Source of the DNA: Planctomycetota bacterium
Lineage (GTDB): Bacteria > Planctomycetota > Phycisphaerae > Phycisphaerales > SM1A02
Reading direction: 5' to 3'
Assembly (NCBI GenBank): GCA_009926625.1
Contig: RFON01000002.1
Span: forward strand, 79,686 to 143,685
DNA: 64,000 bases
The notes below the pieces were generated by a model. The model did no database searches. It saw nothing but the letters and a program-made list of their open reading frames with translations, and was not told the origin of the DNA. The translations under genes and the position numbers were made by a program. Shown here in pieces: positions 42,462 through 53,239 of the stretch. Every line of letters begins with the position of its first letter. Positions within the stretch are counted from its first letter, which is position 1.

Positions 42462-43955
42462 ATGGATCGTTTCATTCTTGCGATGGATCAAGGCACGAGC
42501 AGTTGCCGCAGCGTGCTCGTGGATGCGGCTGGGGAGATCCGGGCGCGGGCGCAAGAAGAACTGTCCACGCTGTTCCCAAAGCCTGGTTGGGTCGAGCACG
42601 ATGCGCAGGAGATCTGGGCGCGGCAACTGTCGACTGCCCGCACTGCACTGCAATCGAGCGGAGCTGATGCGCGGGACATCGCGGCGATCGGCATCACCAA
42701 CCAGCGCGAGACCGTCGTGGTGTGGGATCGGCGGAGTGGCGTTCCAATCCACCACGCACTGGTGTGGCAGGACCGCCGAACAGCGGATGCGATGCAGCGG
42801 CTCGCGACGGATGGGGAGGGCGATCTTGTGCAGCAGCGCACAGGGCTCGTCTTGGATCCGTACTTCAGCGCATCCAAGTTGGCTTGGATCCTGGACCATG
42901 TTCCGCAGGCTCGAGCGCGGGCGGAGCGCGGTGAGTTGGCTGCGGGCACCATCGATGCATGGCTCATCTGGCAACTGACGGGCGGGCGCGTGCACGCAAC
43001 GGATGTCTCCAATGCGTCGCGGACGATGCTGATGAACCTTCGGACGCTTGACTGGGATGATGAACTGCTCGACCTGCTGCGCGTTCCGCGCGCGGTCTTG
43101 CCGAACATCGTCGACTCGAGCGGTGTGTGCGGCGAGAGCGATGCCTCGCTGTTCGGCGCGTCCATTCCAGTGGCGGGAATCTGCGGCGATCAGCAGGGCG
43201 CACTGTTTGGTCAGGGCTGCACGGAATCGGGACAAGCCAAGATCACTTTCGGGACCGGATGCTTCCTCCTCGTGGGGACAGGAGCGGAAGTCGTGCGGAG
43301 CCGAAGCCGACTGCTGACAACGGTCGCCTGGCGACTTCGCGGGCAACCAGCGGCATTTGCGCTGGAAGGCAGCGTTTTCATGGGAGGTGCTGCGGTGCAG
43401 TGGCTCCGCGATGGGCTGGGGCTCATCCGCACCGCCGCCGAGGTGAACGAACTCGCAGCCAAGGTGAGCGACTGCGGTGGCGTGATGATGGTGCCGGCGT
43501 TCACGGGGCTGGGTGCGCCGCACTGGGACCCGACGGCGCGCGCGTGCGTGCTTGGGATGACTCGCGGGACCACCGCGGCGCACCTCGCGAGAGCCACGCT
43601 CGAAGGCGTCGGACTGCAGGTGTGCGATGTGGTGGAGGCAATGGAGGCAGACATCGGATCGCGCCTGCGCGTGCTCCGCGTCGACGGCGGTGCGTGTGCG
43701 AGCGATCTGCTGATGCAGGTTCAGTCGAACATCCTCGATGCCATCGTTGAACGCCCGCGACAGCTCGAAACAACCGTGCTCGGTGCGGCGTTCCTCGCGG
43801 GGCTTGGCGTCGGGTTGTGGAAGCACGCCGCAGAAGTCGCTGCGCTTGCGCGGGTGGAGCGAACCTTCAGCCCGTTGCTTGATCCCGCGATCCGTGCCAC
43901 CATGCGCAGGCAATGGCGACGAGCAATCGAGTGCGCGAAGGGTTGGCAGCCGTGA
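42462..43955 (+). CDS. glpK: Glycerol kinase
   Basis: 497 residues, normal for GlpK. FGGY-fold kinase motifs: [81 protein letters not shown] and [15 protein letters not shown]. It phosphorylates glycerol to glycerol-3-phosphate for the dehydrogenase encoded next. GTG 42453 is an alternative start three residues upstream. Its stop overlaps the glpD GTG (GTGA). Confidence 0.95.
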   Translation: MDRFILAMDQGTSSCRSVLVDAAGEIRARAQEELSTLFPKPGWVEHDAQEIWARQLSTARTALQSSGADARDIAAIGITNQRETVVVWDRRSGVPIHHALVWQDRRTADAMQRLATDGEGDLVQQRTGLVLDPYFSASKLAWILDHVPQARARAERGELAAGTIDAWLIWQLTGGRVHATDVSNASRTMLMNLRTLDWDDELLDLLRVPRAVLPNIVDSSGVCGESDASLFGASIPVAGICGDQQGALFGQGCTESGQAKITFGTGCFLLVGTGAEVVRSRSRLLTTVAWRLRGQPAAFALEGSVFMGGAAVQWLRDGLGLIRTAAEVNELAAKVSDCGGVMMVPAFTGLGAPHWDPTARACVLGMTRGTTAAHLARATLEGVGLQVCDVVEAMEADIGSRLRVLRVDGGACASDLLMQVQSNILDAIVERPRQLETTVLGAAFLAGLGVGLWKHAAEVAALARVERTFSPLLDPAIRATMRRQWRRAIECAKGWQP

Positions 43956-45544
43956 CGGATCCGCAGGCCTTTTCCCGTGGCGAAATGCTTGCGCGGTGCG
44001 ATGGCGGATCGTTCGATGTGCTCGTGATTGGCGGAGGGGCGTCGGGGTTGGGCGTGGCGGTGGATGCGGCGCAGCGGGGTTACAGCACATGCTTGTTGGA
44101 GGCGGAGGATTTCGCGAAGGGCACCTCGAGCCGCAGCACGAAGTTGGTGCACGGTGGGGTGCGCTACCTCGAGCAGATGGACATCGCGCTCGTCATGGAG
44201 GCGCTGCGGGAGCGCGGGCTCATGCATGAGAACGCATCGCACCTGGTCCACGATCTCGCGTTCATCGTTCCGCGGTACAGCTGGTGGGAGGCACCGTTCT
44301 ATGGGGTTGGGCTGAAGCTCTACGACCTGCTGGCTGGCAAGCGCAACCTCGCGCCGAGCCGCATGCTCTCACGCGACGACACGCTCGCGGCAATCCCGAA
44401 TGTATCGGTGGATGGGCTGCTCGGCGGCATTGAGTATCACGATGGGCAATTCGATGACGCGCGCATGGCGATCGCGCTTGCTCGGACGGCGGCGTCGTTC
44501 GGCGCTGCGCTGGTCAACCACTGTCGCGTGACGGCGTTGCGTCACGGTCCCGATGGCATGGTGAATGGTGTCGGCGCGGTTGATGCAGAGTCGGGGCGCG
44601 AGTTCGATGTCCGCGCGAAGGTGATCGTGAACGCCTGCGGCATCTTTGCGGATTCGATTCGGACGATGGCCGATGCGCGCGCTGAGCCGATGATCGAGCC
44701 CGCGCAGGGCGTTCATCTGGTGCTGCCGCGGGCGTTCCAGCCGAGCGATCGAGCGATCATGGTTCCGCACACGGATGATGGGCGCGTGCTCTTCGTGATC
44801 CCGTGGCACGGTCGGATCGTCGTCGGCACGACCGATACACCGATGGAGCGCGCAGAGATCGAGCCTCGTGCGCTGCCCGAGGAGATCGACTTCATCCTGC
44901 GGAATGCGGGGCGGTACCTCGAGCGTCAGCCGCAGCGCGCGGATGTGTGTTCGGTGTTTGCGGGGATGCGGCCGCTGGTTCACGAGGGCGGGCGCGGCGG
45001 CGCGACCAAGTCCATCTCACGATCGCACAAGGTGCTCGTCGATCCGAGCGGACTCGTGTCGATCCTCGGTGGGAAGTGGACGACCTACCGCAAGATGGCG
45101 GAGGACACGCTCGACCGTGCGATCGATGTGGGGATGCTCACGCGTCGTCCCTGCGCTACCGAGTCGTTGCGCATCCACGGCTGGATGTCGCGCACGGATC
45201 CCGCGCTGCCCGCCGAGGATTGGCTGCGCGTGTACGGCGCCGATGCGCCGCTGGTGCAAGCGGTTTGCGCGGAGCGTCGGGAGTGGAGCGCGCCCCTCGG
45301 CGCGGGCGTTCCAATGCCACTCGGCGTCGCGGCCCATGCCGCGCGGCATGAGATGGCGCGAACTGTGGATGATGTGCTTGCGCGGCGGACGCGCTGCCTG
45401 CTGCTCGACGCGCGTGCGGCGCGGGCCTGCGCTCGATCCGTGGCGACGGTGATGGCGCAGGAGCTCGGGCGTGATTCTGCCTGGGTGGAGCGCGAATGCG
45501 AGTCGTTCGAAGCGCTCGCGGATGGTTATGTCCTCGGCGCGTGA
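43952..45544 (+). CDS. glpD: Aerobic glycerol-3-phosphate dehydrogenase
   Basis: 530 residues from GTG 43952. The FAD dinucleotide motif is [20 protein letters not shown], followed by [19 protein letters not shown], typical of GlpD, then [43 protein letters not shown] and [18 protein letters not shown]. The C-terminal cap has [18 protein letters not shown]. It oxidises glycerol-3-phosphate at the membrane and passes electrons to quinone. GTG 43952 overlaps the glpK stop by 4 bases, the usual coupling here; ATG 43913 is the alternative. Confidence 0.94.
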   Translation: MTDPQAFSRGEMLARCDGGSFDVLVIGGGASGLGVAVDAAQRGYSTCLLEAEDFAKGTSSRSTKLVHGGVRYLEQMDIALVMEALRERGLMHENASHLVHDLAFIVPRYSWWEAPFYGVGLKLYDLLAGKRNLAPSRMLSRDDTLAAIPNVSVDGLLGGIEYHDGQFDDARMAIALARTAASFGAALVNHCRVTALRHGPDGMVNGVGAVDAESGREFDVRAKVIVNACGIFADSIRTMADARAEPMIEPAQGVHLVLPRAFQPSDRAIMVPHTDDGRVLFVIPWHGRIVVGTTDTPMERAEIEPRALPEEIDFILRNAGRYLERQPQRADVCSVFAGMRPLVHEGGRGGATKSISRSHKVLVDPSGLVSILGGKWTTYRKMAEDTLDRAIDVGMLTRRPCATESLRIHGWMSRTDPALPAEDWLRVYGADAPLVQAVCAERREWSAPLGAGVPMPLGVAAHAARHEMARTVDDVLARRTRCLLLDARAARACARSVATVMAQELGRDSAWVERECESFEALADGYVLGA

Positions 45545-45554
45545 ACGCCATCGG

Positions 45555-45560
45555 TATCTT
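45555..45560 (+). promoter_or_regulatory. Putative leaderless -10 element
   Basis: TATCTT ends 6 bases before ATG 45567. No Shine-Dalgarno is present, so the message would be leaderless. Confidence 0.4.
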
Positions 45561-45566
45561 CGCTGC

Positions 45567-47639
45567 ATGCTGATGACCAACGGTCGTGCGTTGATGCGTG
45601 GTGCGTTGGTCGCGTGCGCCGTGACTGCGATCGCAGCGGTTCGTGTGCAAGGAGAGTCGGACGCACCTTTGCAGGGAGGTGCTGCAGGCGCGAACCCCGC
45701 GCAGTCGGCACCAGCGGAAGGCCAGCCGATGCCGGTTCCGTGGCCGATGAAGATCGGACTGCAGTCCTTCCAGGTCTCGATGCGTCTGCCGGTGGTCGAT
45801 CAGGTTGTCTTGGTGCCCGATGCGGCGACCTACCTCGACGAGATCGGCCGATGGGACATCCGAGGTCGATGGCCAGTGCTGCTGGAGGATGCGAAGTATG
45901 CGCCGCTGTTCGTGCGGGCGTTCAAGCCGTCGCGCGTGGTGCGCCGCACATCGGTCGGAAGCCTGCCAGCCAACCGCACCGAACGGGAAGCATTGGCACA
46001 GCAGGCGATCGTGCGCGCGTGGAAAGTGCCGGGAAAGGACGGCGCGCCGACAACGCCCGCCGAGGCCTATGCATCTGTTGGATTCCAGCCGTTTGGGGCG
46101 GTGTTCGCGAGCATGGACGATCCAGCATGGACGGCTGCCGTTGCGCTGACCGCAGGACGAGGTCAGGCACCGTTCTGGTTGGAAGCGTCGCTCGGGCAGC
46201 CAAGCGACACGCTCGGCGGCGATCAGTTTCGCGCGCTCGCCGCGCAGGTGGAGGATGCCGTGCGTTCCACTGGACTTCCGTCGATGAAGCTCGGTGATGC
46301 GATCGATGCGGTGACGATGTGCCTGTCGATGCCGCTGAAGGCTGATCCACCGCGCGGAAGCCGCGCGCAAGCCGTGCCACAGGGAATTCCTTCGAAGCCC
46401 GGCGAGCCCGTTGCAACGGTGGATGGACTTTGCCGAAACGACGATGGCAGCCGCTGGGCGGTCGCATCGAATGTTTTCGGCGACGAGGTGCGCAGCGCGT
46501 ATGTGGCGATGAGCAGCCTCTTTCTCGCGCCACGGTCTGCATGGCTGGTGAACACCTACGCATCGGATGGCGAGTGGGCGAAGTATGGACTGACCAACGG
46601 CGCTGCATTGCTGCGCACGGCGCAGTTCGATGTGTTCGAGCTGTCGGGAGCCAAGGCGTCGGTGGTCGGATGGTTGAACATGCTGATGAGCGGATGCAAG
46701 GCTGAAGTGCTTTTCATGAATTCCATGGGGAACATGGACTTCTTCAAGATGTGGCAGGAGGTCGAGTGCTGGCCGGAGGATGTGCCGGTCCTTCATCACC
46801 CACTCGCGCTGCACCTCATTCACTCGTGGAGCATGACGAGTGCGCAGGTTCGTGAGACGGTCGGAGGTCGGTGGTTGGAAAGCGGCACCTACGCGTACGC
46901 AGGCAGTGTGTACGAGCCGTACCTCGTCGCCTTCGTGCCGCCGGAGATCGTTGCGGCGCGCGCGGCCGATCTGGTGCCGTTTCTGGTGGCAAGCCGCTGG
47001 TTGGAGGGACCGATAGATGCAACATGGCGTGTGACGCTCTTCGGTGATCCACTCATGGTGTTGCCGCCACCATCGCAGCCGCGCCCGGCGCGGTTGCCAC
47101 CTCCCGAACTGGATGCCACGAAGGGGGAGACGGATCTTCGTGCTGCGGCTCGTGCAGCACTTGTCGCTGCCAAGGCATCGGGTGCCGCCGCGGACTTTTC
47201 TGCCGCAATGTCCGATGTCGCACGAGGCGGTGATGATGCGCTCGCGGTGCAGTTGTGGAAGCTCGCAGCGAGCAAGGGCGGCGATGTGCGCGCTGCCTGC
47301 GCATCATCGGCGCTTGGTCCGCTCTTCCGTGCTCGCGAGTCGGAAGCGTTCCTCGATGCCTACAAGGCGCTCGCATCGCCGAACCCCGTCGACCAAGACA
47401 TGCTCTGGCAACTGTGGACCCAGCAGTTGGGCTCGATCAAGGATGCGCAGACGCTTGCCTGGTTTGCGACACAGGTGCGACCTGTGCGTCCGTTCGTCGA
47501 CCTCGGGCGGCTCGCTCCCGAAATCAAGCGGGTGAGCGGATCCAATGCGGCGCTCGAAGCGGTCGGCGCATGGCTCATCAAGGAGAAGTCCGAATCGAAT
47601 CGTTCTCGCCTCAAGGAGTTGATGGCGAAGATTCCCTGA
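45567..47639 (+). CDS. Exported protein, unknown (TIGR03790-like segment)
   Basis: 690 residues. It has a signal peptide (LMRGALVACAVTAIAAVRVQG), an N-terminal Ala/Pro linker and a long alpha/beta body. The segment AYAGSVYEPYLVAFVPP, a short helix, then TLFGDPLMVLPPP resembles the GTVWEPYL...GDPL pattern I associate with TIGR03790 and C25-like planctomycete proteins. The match is partial and the catalytic Cys/His pair is not evident. The last 180 residues are TPR-like helices (AAMSDVARGGDDALAVQLWK). The end overlaps the convergent SGNH gene by 29 bases. Confidence 0.75.
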   Translation: MLMTNGRALMRGALVACAVTAIAAVRVQGESDAPLQGGAAGANPAQSAPAEGQPMPVPWPMKIGLQSFQVSMRLPVVDQVVLVPDAATYLDEIGRWDIRGRWPVLLEDAKYAPLFVRAFKPSRVVRRTSVGSLPANRTEREALAQQAIVRAWKVPGKDGAPTTPAEAYASVGFQPFGAVFASMDDPAWTAAVALTAGRGQAPFWLEASLGQPSDTLGGDQFRALAAQVEDAVRSTGLPSMKLGDAIDAVTMCLSMPLKADPPRGSRAQAVPQGIPSKPGEPVATVDGLCRNDDGSRWAVASNVFGDEVRSAYVAMSSLFLAPRSAWLVNTYASDGEWAKYGLTNGAALLRTAQFDVFELSGAKASVVGWLNMLMSGCKAEVLFMNSMGNMDFFKMWQEVECWPEDVPVLHHPLALHLIHSWSMTSAQVRETVGGRWLESGTYAYAGSVYEPYLVAFVPPEIVAARAADLVPFLVASRWLEGPIDATWRVTLFGDPLMVLPPPSQPRPARLPPPELDATKGETDLRAAARAALVAAKASGAAADFSAAMSDVARGGDDALAVQLWKLAASKGGDVRAACASSALGPLFRARESEAFLDAYKALASPNPVDQDMLWQLWTQQLGSIKDAQTLAWFATQVRPVRPFVDLGRLAPEIKRVSGSNAALEAVGAWLIKEKSESNRSRLKELMAKIP

Positions 47640-48713
47640 CGGACTGCCGCGGCGTTGCTGCGGACTTGGATTCGAGGATCCTGCTTCGGATGTCCGCTGG
47701 ATTGAAGGTGAACGGGGCAGGTCCATCGCCATCGAACGCGCGCGCTGTGTCGATGAGCGCCGATGCAATCGCCACCGTGCCGACGAAAGTCGGATGCAAC
47801 TGGTCGTCTTGCAGGAGGGGCGTGGTGTCGGTGGAAGTCCACTCGCGTCCGCCGAGTTGGACCGGCATTCGCTCACGCAGTTTTGTCTGGATCTCCGAGA
47901 GTCGCAGCAGGCGTGTGGAGGGGTGCTCGCGGATCCAGGCTTGAATGCGTTCATTTGCGCGGGCGATCGTGTCGGCATCGGGCACTTGAGCCTTGGAGAG
48001 CATGCGACCGATGGACTCGCGCATGTCAGGAATGTCGCCGACCACGATTGGTGCGCCCGCATCGATGATCCGCTGCAGTTGCTGGAGGCCGAGTTCGAGG
48101 TTCTCGAGCCGCTGGGCGGCGTCGCGCATCGGTTCTCCGTTGGCGTTCACGGTGCCGTACGCGAACCAGAAGAGGTAGTCGAGTGCGAGGACGAGCGTGG
48201 GCTGCGCGTCGATTGCTCGGTTGACTTCGCTGCGGGCGATGGGTCCGGGATTGGCGAAGAAGAAGCCGCTGGTGAAGTGGCGAATGGTCGGCAGGATCGC
48301 GGCGGTCGTCGGTTCGCGCGCGTCGGGCGATGCGGAGGCGGGTTGCGCGCCCGCCTGCCGAAGGATCATGGCGAGCGAAACGCCGATGGGCGGCGCCTTG
48401 GAAGGTGCTGTTGGCGCAGCCGCCGCTTCACCTGTTGCTGTTGCTTCAGTTGGGTGGAGGAAGACCCCGAACCCATCCGATGCGCTCGCGCCGACGATGA
48501 CGATTCGCTCGTACAGGTTGCGCTTCGCTGCGATCGGTGCATTCGCGGGCGGATCGACGCGTGCGGTCGGAGCAGCAACCACGGCGTGCAGTGATGCCGC
48601 GAGTGCGGTGGCGGACATCGCCGCAACCGCTGCGTGGATGACGGCATGAAGCAGGTTGAAGCGCGAGCGGAGGACCCCCCGCGCATATGGGTGGGCGTGG
48701 CGCACGTGAGGCG

Positions 48714-48717
<4 letters not shown>
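47611..48717 (-). CDS. Exported SGNH/GDSL-like hydrolase
   Basis: 368 residues. A long signal-anchor ([26 protein letters not shown]) is followed by the GDSL block I form [15 protein letters not shown] with the presumed nucleophile Ser, and the C-terminal [18 protein letters not shown] with the Asp-x-x-His pair. The middle shows [11 protein letters not shown] and [14 protein letters not shown]. It probably removes acyl or acetyl groups from a polysaccharide or lipid outside the cytoplasm. The start overlaps the sucD stop (ATGA), so it is coupled to sucD. Confidence 0.84.
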
Positions 48718-49661
<944 letters not shown>

Positions 49662-49671
49662 GGGACGGGGA

Positions 49672-49677
49672 AGGATA
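49672..49677 (-). promoter_or_regulatory. Putative -10 element of sucD, short leader
   Basis: On the minus strand TATCCT lies 10 bases before the sucD ATG. No Shine-Dalgarno is present. Confidence 0.35.
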
Positions 49678-49717
49678 ACGGCTGCAGCGTCTGTAGACCG
49701 ATCGCCCTCACATCGTG

Positions 49718-49723
49718 TGTAAT
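49718..49723 (+). promoter_or_regulatory. Putative leaderless -10 element of purM
   Basis: TGTAAT ends 6 bases before ATG 49730. The intervening GGAGGC would be too close to the start codon to act as a Shine-Dalgarno. Confidence 0.35.
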
Positions 49724-49729
49724 GGAGGC

Positions 49730-50830
49730 ATGACGGCGATTCCTGCCCGAAAGGGACTGACGTACCGCGATGCGGGCGTGGACATCGATGCGGGTGATGA
49801 GGTGGTCGAGCGGATCGGCCCCGTGCTGAAGCGGACGCAGGATGCGCGCGTGCTCGGGCGGCATGGTGGGTTCGCGGGAATGTTCCGCTTGGTGCGTGGC
49901 AAGGGCAGCGGCAAGGGTTCGCGCCGTTGGCGCAAGCCAGTGCTCGTGGGCTGCACGGATGGCGTGGGGACGAAGGTGCTGCTTGCCGTTGAGCGACGAT
50001 CGTTCGCGGGCATCGGCATTGACTGCGTCGCGATGAATGTGAACGATCTCATCGTGCAGGGCGCGGAGCCGTTGTTCTTCCTCGACTACCTCGGGCTCTC
50101 GCGGTTGCAGCCCGACGAGACTGCGCAGTTGATCGAGAGCGTGGCGCGTGGCTGTGAGATCGCCGGATGCGCGCTGCTCGGTGGCGAGTGTGCGGAGATG
50201 CCGGACATCTACAAGCCTGGGGACTTCGACATCGCGGGCTTCTGCGTTGGTGTGCTCGAGGAGGGCAGGATCATCGATCCCGACCGCGTGAAGCGCGGCG
50301 ATGTCGTGATTGGTCTGGCCAGTTCGGGGGTTCACTCGAACGGCTACACCCTCGTGCGCCGCATCGTGCGCGATGCTGGGCTGGACCTTGCGGCTTCGTA
50401 CCCCGAACTGGGCGCTGCAGAGTCTGGTGCGCGCTCGCTCGCGGATGTGCTGCTCGAGCCAACGCGCATCTACGCGCGCACAGTGCTTGATCTGCTCGGC
50501 GATGCGCGGCTGCGAAGGTCGATCACGGGCATGGCGCACATCACCGGCGGCGGGCTTCCGGGCAATGTGTGTCGCGCGCTGCCGTCGCGGGTCGACGCGG
50601 TGATCGATCCCACATCGTGGGAGCCACCCGCGATCTTCCCGTTCCTGCAGCACCACGGGCAAGTCGACGCGGCGGAAATGTTCCGCGTGTTCAACATGGG
50701 TATCGGCTACACGATCATCTGCCGACCGGACGCAGCGAGTCGCTTGTTGAAACGCCTGAAGCGCCTCGATGAGAGGGCGTGGGTGATCGGTCAGGTGGTG
50801 AAGGGCAAGGGCGAGGCTCGGATCGGCTGA
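49730..50830 (+). CDS. purM: Phosphoribosylformylglycinamidine cyclo-ligase
   Basis: 366 residues (typical about 346). PurM makes AIR in purine synthesis. Motifs: [111 protein letters not shown] and [13 protein letters not shown] basic loop ([14 protein letters not shown]) accounts for the extra length. It stands alone, divergent from sucD and convergent with arfB. Confidence 0.96.
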   Translation: MTAIPARKGLTYRDAGVDIDAGDEVVERIGPVLKRTQDARVLGRHGGFAGMFRLVRGKGSGKGSRRWRKPVLVGCTDGVGTKVLLAVERRSFAGIGIDCVAMNVNDLIVQGAEPLFFLDYLGLSRLQPDETAQLIESVARGCEIAGCALLGGECAEMPDIYKPGDFDIAGFCVGVLEEGRIIDPDRVKRGDVVIGLASSGVHSNGYTLVRRIVRDAGLDLAASYPELGAAESGARSLADVLLEPTRIYARTVLDLLGDARLRRSITGMAHITGGGLPGNVCRALPSRVDAVIDPTSWEPPAIFPFLQHHGQVDAAEMFRVFNMGIGYTIICRPDAASRLLKRLKRLDERAWVIGQVVKGKGEARIG

Positions 50831-50841
50831 GGCGCGTTCCG

Positions 50842-51333
50842 TCAGCCTGCGTCACCGCGCATGCGCTTGCGCTGCGACTGGATCCGCTTGGTCTCGAGTC
50901 GGCGTTCGCGTGATGCGCGCGTGGGCTTTGTCTCTCGGCGCCGCTTCGGCGGGATCGCACCTTGCAGGACGAGCAACCGCAAGCGGTCGATGCACAAGTC
51001 GTGGTTCGCGCGCTGCGAGCGGTGCTCGTCGCATGCGAAGAGAAGTTCCGCTTCGGCGGCGGGTGGCGAGCCCTCGGTCGGTGCGTCAGCGCCAACGAGA
51101 TGCGAACCAGCCAGGCGGGCGATGCGCGCGCGCGCCGCATCGTCGATTCCTGCAATGTCGGCAAGCGCCACGCGCAACTGTGCGCGCGACTCGATCTTGT
51201 TGACATTCTGCCCGCCGGGTCCGCCGGACCGTGAGTAGGTGAAGCGAAGGTCGGGCGGGCGAACCCATGCACGCGGACCGAGCGCAATCGCGTTCGGCGG
51301 TCGATCGGCGGGCGGTAGGCTCACGATGTGCAT
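50842..51333 (-). CDS. arfB: Peptidyl-tRNA hydrolase ArfB (YaeJ/ICT1-type release factor)
   Basis: 163 residues. The GGQ catalytic loop sits in FTYSRSGGPGGQNVNKIESR and is followed by a small domain. The Arg/Lys-rich tail (PPKRRRETKPTRASRERR onward) is the part that enters the empty mRNA channel of stalled ribosomes in ArfB. It lacks the stop-codon recognition domains of RF1/RF2, so it is a rescue factor rather than a decoding release factor. ATG 51333 overlaps by 6 bases the divergent GTG 51328 on the other strand. Confidence 0.9.
   Translation of the reverse strand: MHIVSLPPADRPPNAIALGPRAWVRPPDLRFTYSRSGGPGGQNVNKIESRAQLRVALADIAGIDDAARARIARLAGSHLVGADAPTEGSPPAAEAELLFACDEHRSQRANHDLCIDRLRLLVLQGAIPPKRRRETKPTRASRERRLETKRIQSQRKRMRGDAG
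51316..51321 (+). promoter_or_regulatory. Putative leaderless -10 element of the beta-barrel gene
   Basis: TAGGCT ends 6 bases before GTG 51328, which favours that start over the in-frame ATG at 51355. It lies inside the first codons of arfB on the opposite strand. Confidence 0.35.
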
Positions 51334-52326
51334 TGGAGCAGCAATTCGTCGGTGATGTCGAATCCGTGTGCGATTGCGCTCGCTTCGGCGGCGGCAATCG
51401 TCGGTGGCGCATTTGCCGCGCCGCACGCGCATGCGCAGCAGGACGCACAGGCACCGCAGGTTGGGTCGGCGCAAAGTGCTGCGTTCAAGAGCGATGTGAC
51501 CACCATGAACAGCGTGCCACTGCTCGCGCCGAAGGAAGACTCGGCGCTGCACATCGACTTCGCGCCGGCGGTGTGGGCTGCGCGCGTTCGAGCAGACAGT
51601 TCACTTGGCGGGCCGACCTTCAGCGTGGATGGCGACCTCGGGCTGAATGGTTACGAAGCGGCGTTCAATGGCGAACTGGCGTTCTCGTGGGATGAGTTCT
51701 GGCGCGTCCAACTGACGGGCTGGACATTCTCGACCGATGCATCGATCACCTCGACGGTGGCTGGGGCATTTGGATCGGTCAACATCGCCGTCGGGGATCG
51801 TTTGTCGAACAGCTTTGCCGCTGCAAGCGCGGGAGGCGAGTTCAATGTGTCGCTGTGGCGCCCATTCAGCGCGCGGCAGTTTCCGTGGGGAGGCAGCACG
51901 CCGCAGCCCGGCAACATCGCCAGCGACGGCCGTCCGATCGTGGACTTCGGGATCCAGGCGATCGGTGCAGTCCGCTGGTACAGCGCGAGCATGACGGTGA
52001 GCGATCTGACGGCGGGCACTTCCTCGTCCTGGTCGCTCGACGCAGTCATGCCCGGCATCGGCGGCGGTCTTGAGTTCGACTTCAACATGGTGGACCGCGT
52101 GTCCTGGCTGCGGACGGTGCGCTTCGAGGCCGCGGGCGGCACGGGATCCAACTTCACGAACGGGCAGTACTTCATCTTTGCGCGCGTGGGACTGCGCGCG
52201 ATGTTCACCGAACAATTCGGCGGCGAATTTGGCTATCGACTTGAGAACTTCAACCTCTCGAGCAACGGCGCTTCGTTTGATGGCGGCGTACAGGGGCTGT
52301 ATGTGGGGATCGATGTCCGCTTCTGA
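51328..52326 (+). CDS. Probable outer-membrane beta-barrel protein, unknown
   Basis: 332 residues. A signal peptide (CAIALASAAAIVGGAFA, cut after AHA) is followed by alternating amphipathic strands: LHIDFAPAVWAARVRAD, AAFNGELAFSWDEFWRVQLT, GLEFDFNMVDRVSWLRTVRF and FIFARVGLRAMFTEQFGGEFGY, ending in LYVGIDVRF with the C-terminal Phe typical of barrels inserted by BamA. No substrate or named family is recognised. The start could also be ATG 51355; the -10 spacing favours GTG 51328. Its end overlaps the metallophosphoesterase start by 14 bases. Confidence 0.78.
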   Translation: MHWSSNSSVMSNPCAIALASAAAIVGGAFAAPHAHAQQDAQAPQVGSAQSAAFKSDVTTMNSVPLLAPKEDSALHIDFAPAVWAARVRADSSLGGPTFSVDGDLGLNGYEAAFNGELAFSWDEFWRVQLTGWTFSTDASITSTVAGAFGSVNIAVGDRLSNSFAAASAGGEFNVSLWRPFSARQFPWGGSTPQPGNIASDGRPIVDFGIQAIGAVRWYSASMTVSDLTAGTSSSWSLDAVMPGIGGGLEFDFNMVDRVSWLRTVRFEAAGGTGSNFTNGQYFIFARVGLRAMFTEQFGGEFGYRLENFNLSSNGASFDGGVQGLYVGIDVRF

Positions 52327-53233
52327 ACGCGCCGCATCCGGCAAACCACTTCGAGACCTGATCGCGCAGGGGCGTGCCGCCGCACGCGTGGATGCACAGG
52401 GGCGGCTCGCACGCGCCAAACTGCGCCACGCGATGGTGACCACACTCCCCGATCGCCTGCTCGGCGGAGCGTTGATGCGAAGGCACCTGCGCACATCGGT
52501 TCACCTCCGCGAGCGCGAGTTGTGGGTGCCGGGGTGGCCTGCCGCGTTCGACGGTGTTCGCATTGCCCATGTGAGCGACTTGCATGTCGGGGAACTCATG
52601 CCCGTCGAGCGCGCGTTGGAGGTGATTGACCTCGTGCGACAGGGGAAGCCCGATCTCATCGCGTGCACGGGCGACATGGTCGACCTTCATGTGGCGGGCT
52701 GCGAGCCGGTCTTCGAGGCGCTCGGATCGATTCCAGCTGCGCTCGGTAGTTATTTCGTGCTGGGCAATCACGACCTGCTCGACAGTGCGCGTCGCGTGCT
52801 TCGCCTGTCGCGGGGAGCTGGGCTGGTGACGCTTCGATCATGCGAGGTCGCGGCGCCGCGCGGGCTGCGGATCGCGGGGGTCGACTGGTCCAACTCCATC
52901 GCCGGGAATGCTGCACTGGTGCGGCGGGCGATCGTCGGCGAATCGGCGCCGCACCTGCTGCTCGCCCACAATCCCAAGGCTTTTCGTGAAGCTGCGCGGC
53001 TCGGTGTGCCGCTCACCTTGGCGGGGCACACGCACGGCGGGCAAGTGGCGATTCGCGAGCGCGACGGCGTGCCGCGCGCGGTCCGCCGCGGGTCGCGACT
53101 CACGGTCGGTCATTACCACGACGGTCCGTCTCATCTGTTCGTCACCGCCGGCGCCGGCGGATGGTTCCCGCTTCGCGTGAATTGCCCCGCGGAAGTCGTC
53201 AGCCTCATCGTCCGCAGTGCGCCTGCGAAGTGA
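52313..53233 (+). CDS. Calcineurin-like metallophosphoesterase
   Basis: 306 residues. All metal-binding blocks are present in order: RIAHVSDLHVGE, IACTGDMVDL, FVLGNHDLLD, LLLAHNPKAF and LAGHTHGGQV. The fold resembles YkuE-type membrane-proximal phosphodiesterases; the first 90 residues are basic and helical, with no clear signal peptide. The substrate is unknown. It overlaps the barrel-protein gene by 14 bases and is probably co-transcribed. It ends 6 bases from the convergent dehydrogenase-like gene. Confidence 0.88.
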   Translation: MSASERAASGKPLRDLIAQGRAAARVDAQGRLARAKLRHAMVTTLPDRLLGGALMRRHLRTSVHLRERELWVPGWPAAFDGVRIAHVSDLHVGELMPVERALEVIDLVRQGKPDLIACTGDMVDLHVAGCEPVFEALGSIPAALGSYFVLGNHDLLDSARRVLRLSRGAGLVTLRSCEVAAPRGLRIAGVDWSNSIAGNAALVRRAIVGESAPHLLLAHNPKAFREAARLGVPLTLAGHTHGGQVAIRERDGVPRAVRRGSRLTVGHYHDGPSHLFVTAGAGGWFPLRVNCPAEVVSLIVRSAPAK

Positions 53234-53239
53234 TGGCTG

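Noticed and set aside
40563..44090. Very long minus-strand frame of 1175 codons opposite the 835-residue protein gene and glpK
   Set aside because: It is a GC-driven antisense shadow: the plus strand carries glpK with full motifs, and the minus frame is Arg/His/Pro/Ser-rich without any domain.
45156..46823. Minus-strand frame of 555 codons
   Set aside because: It covers the end of glpD and the start of the next plus gene, and is Arg/His-rich without motifs.
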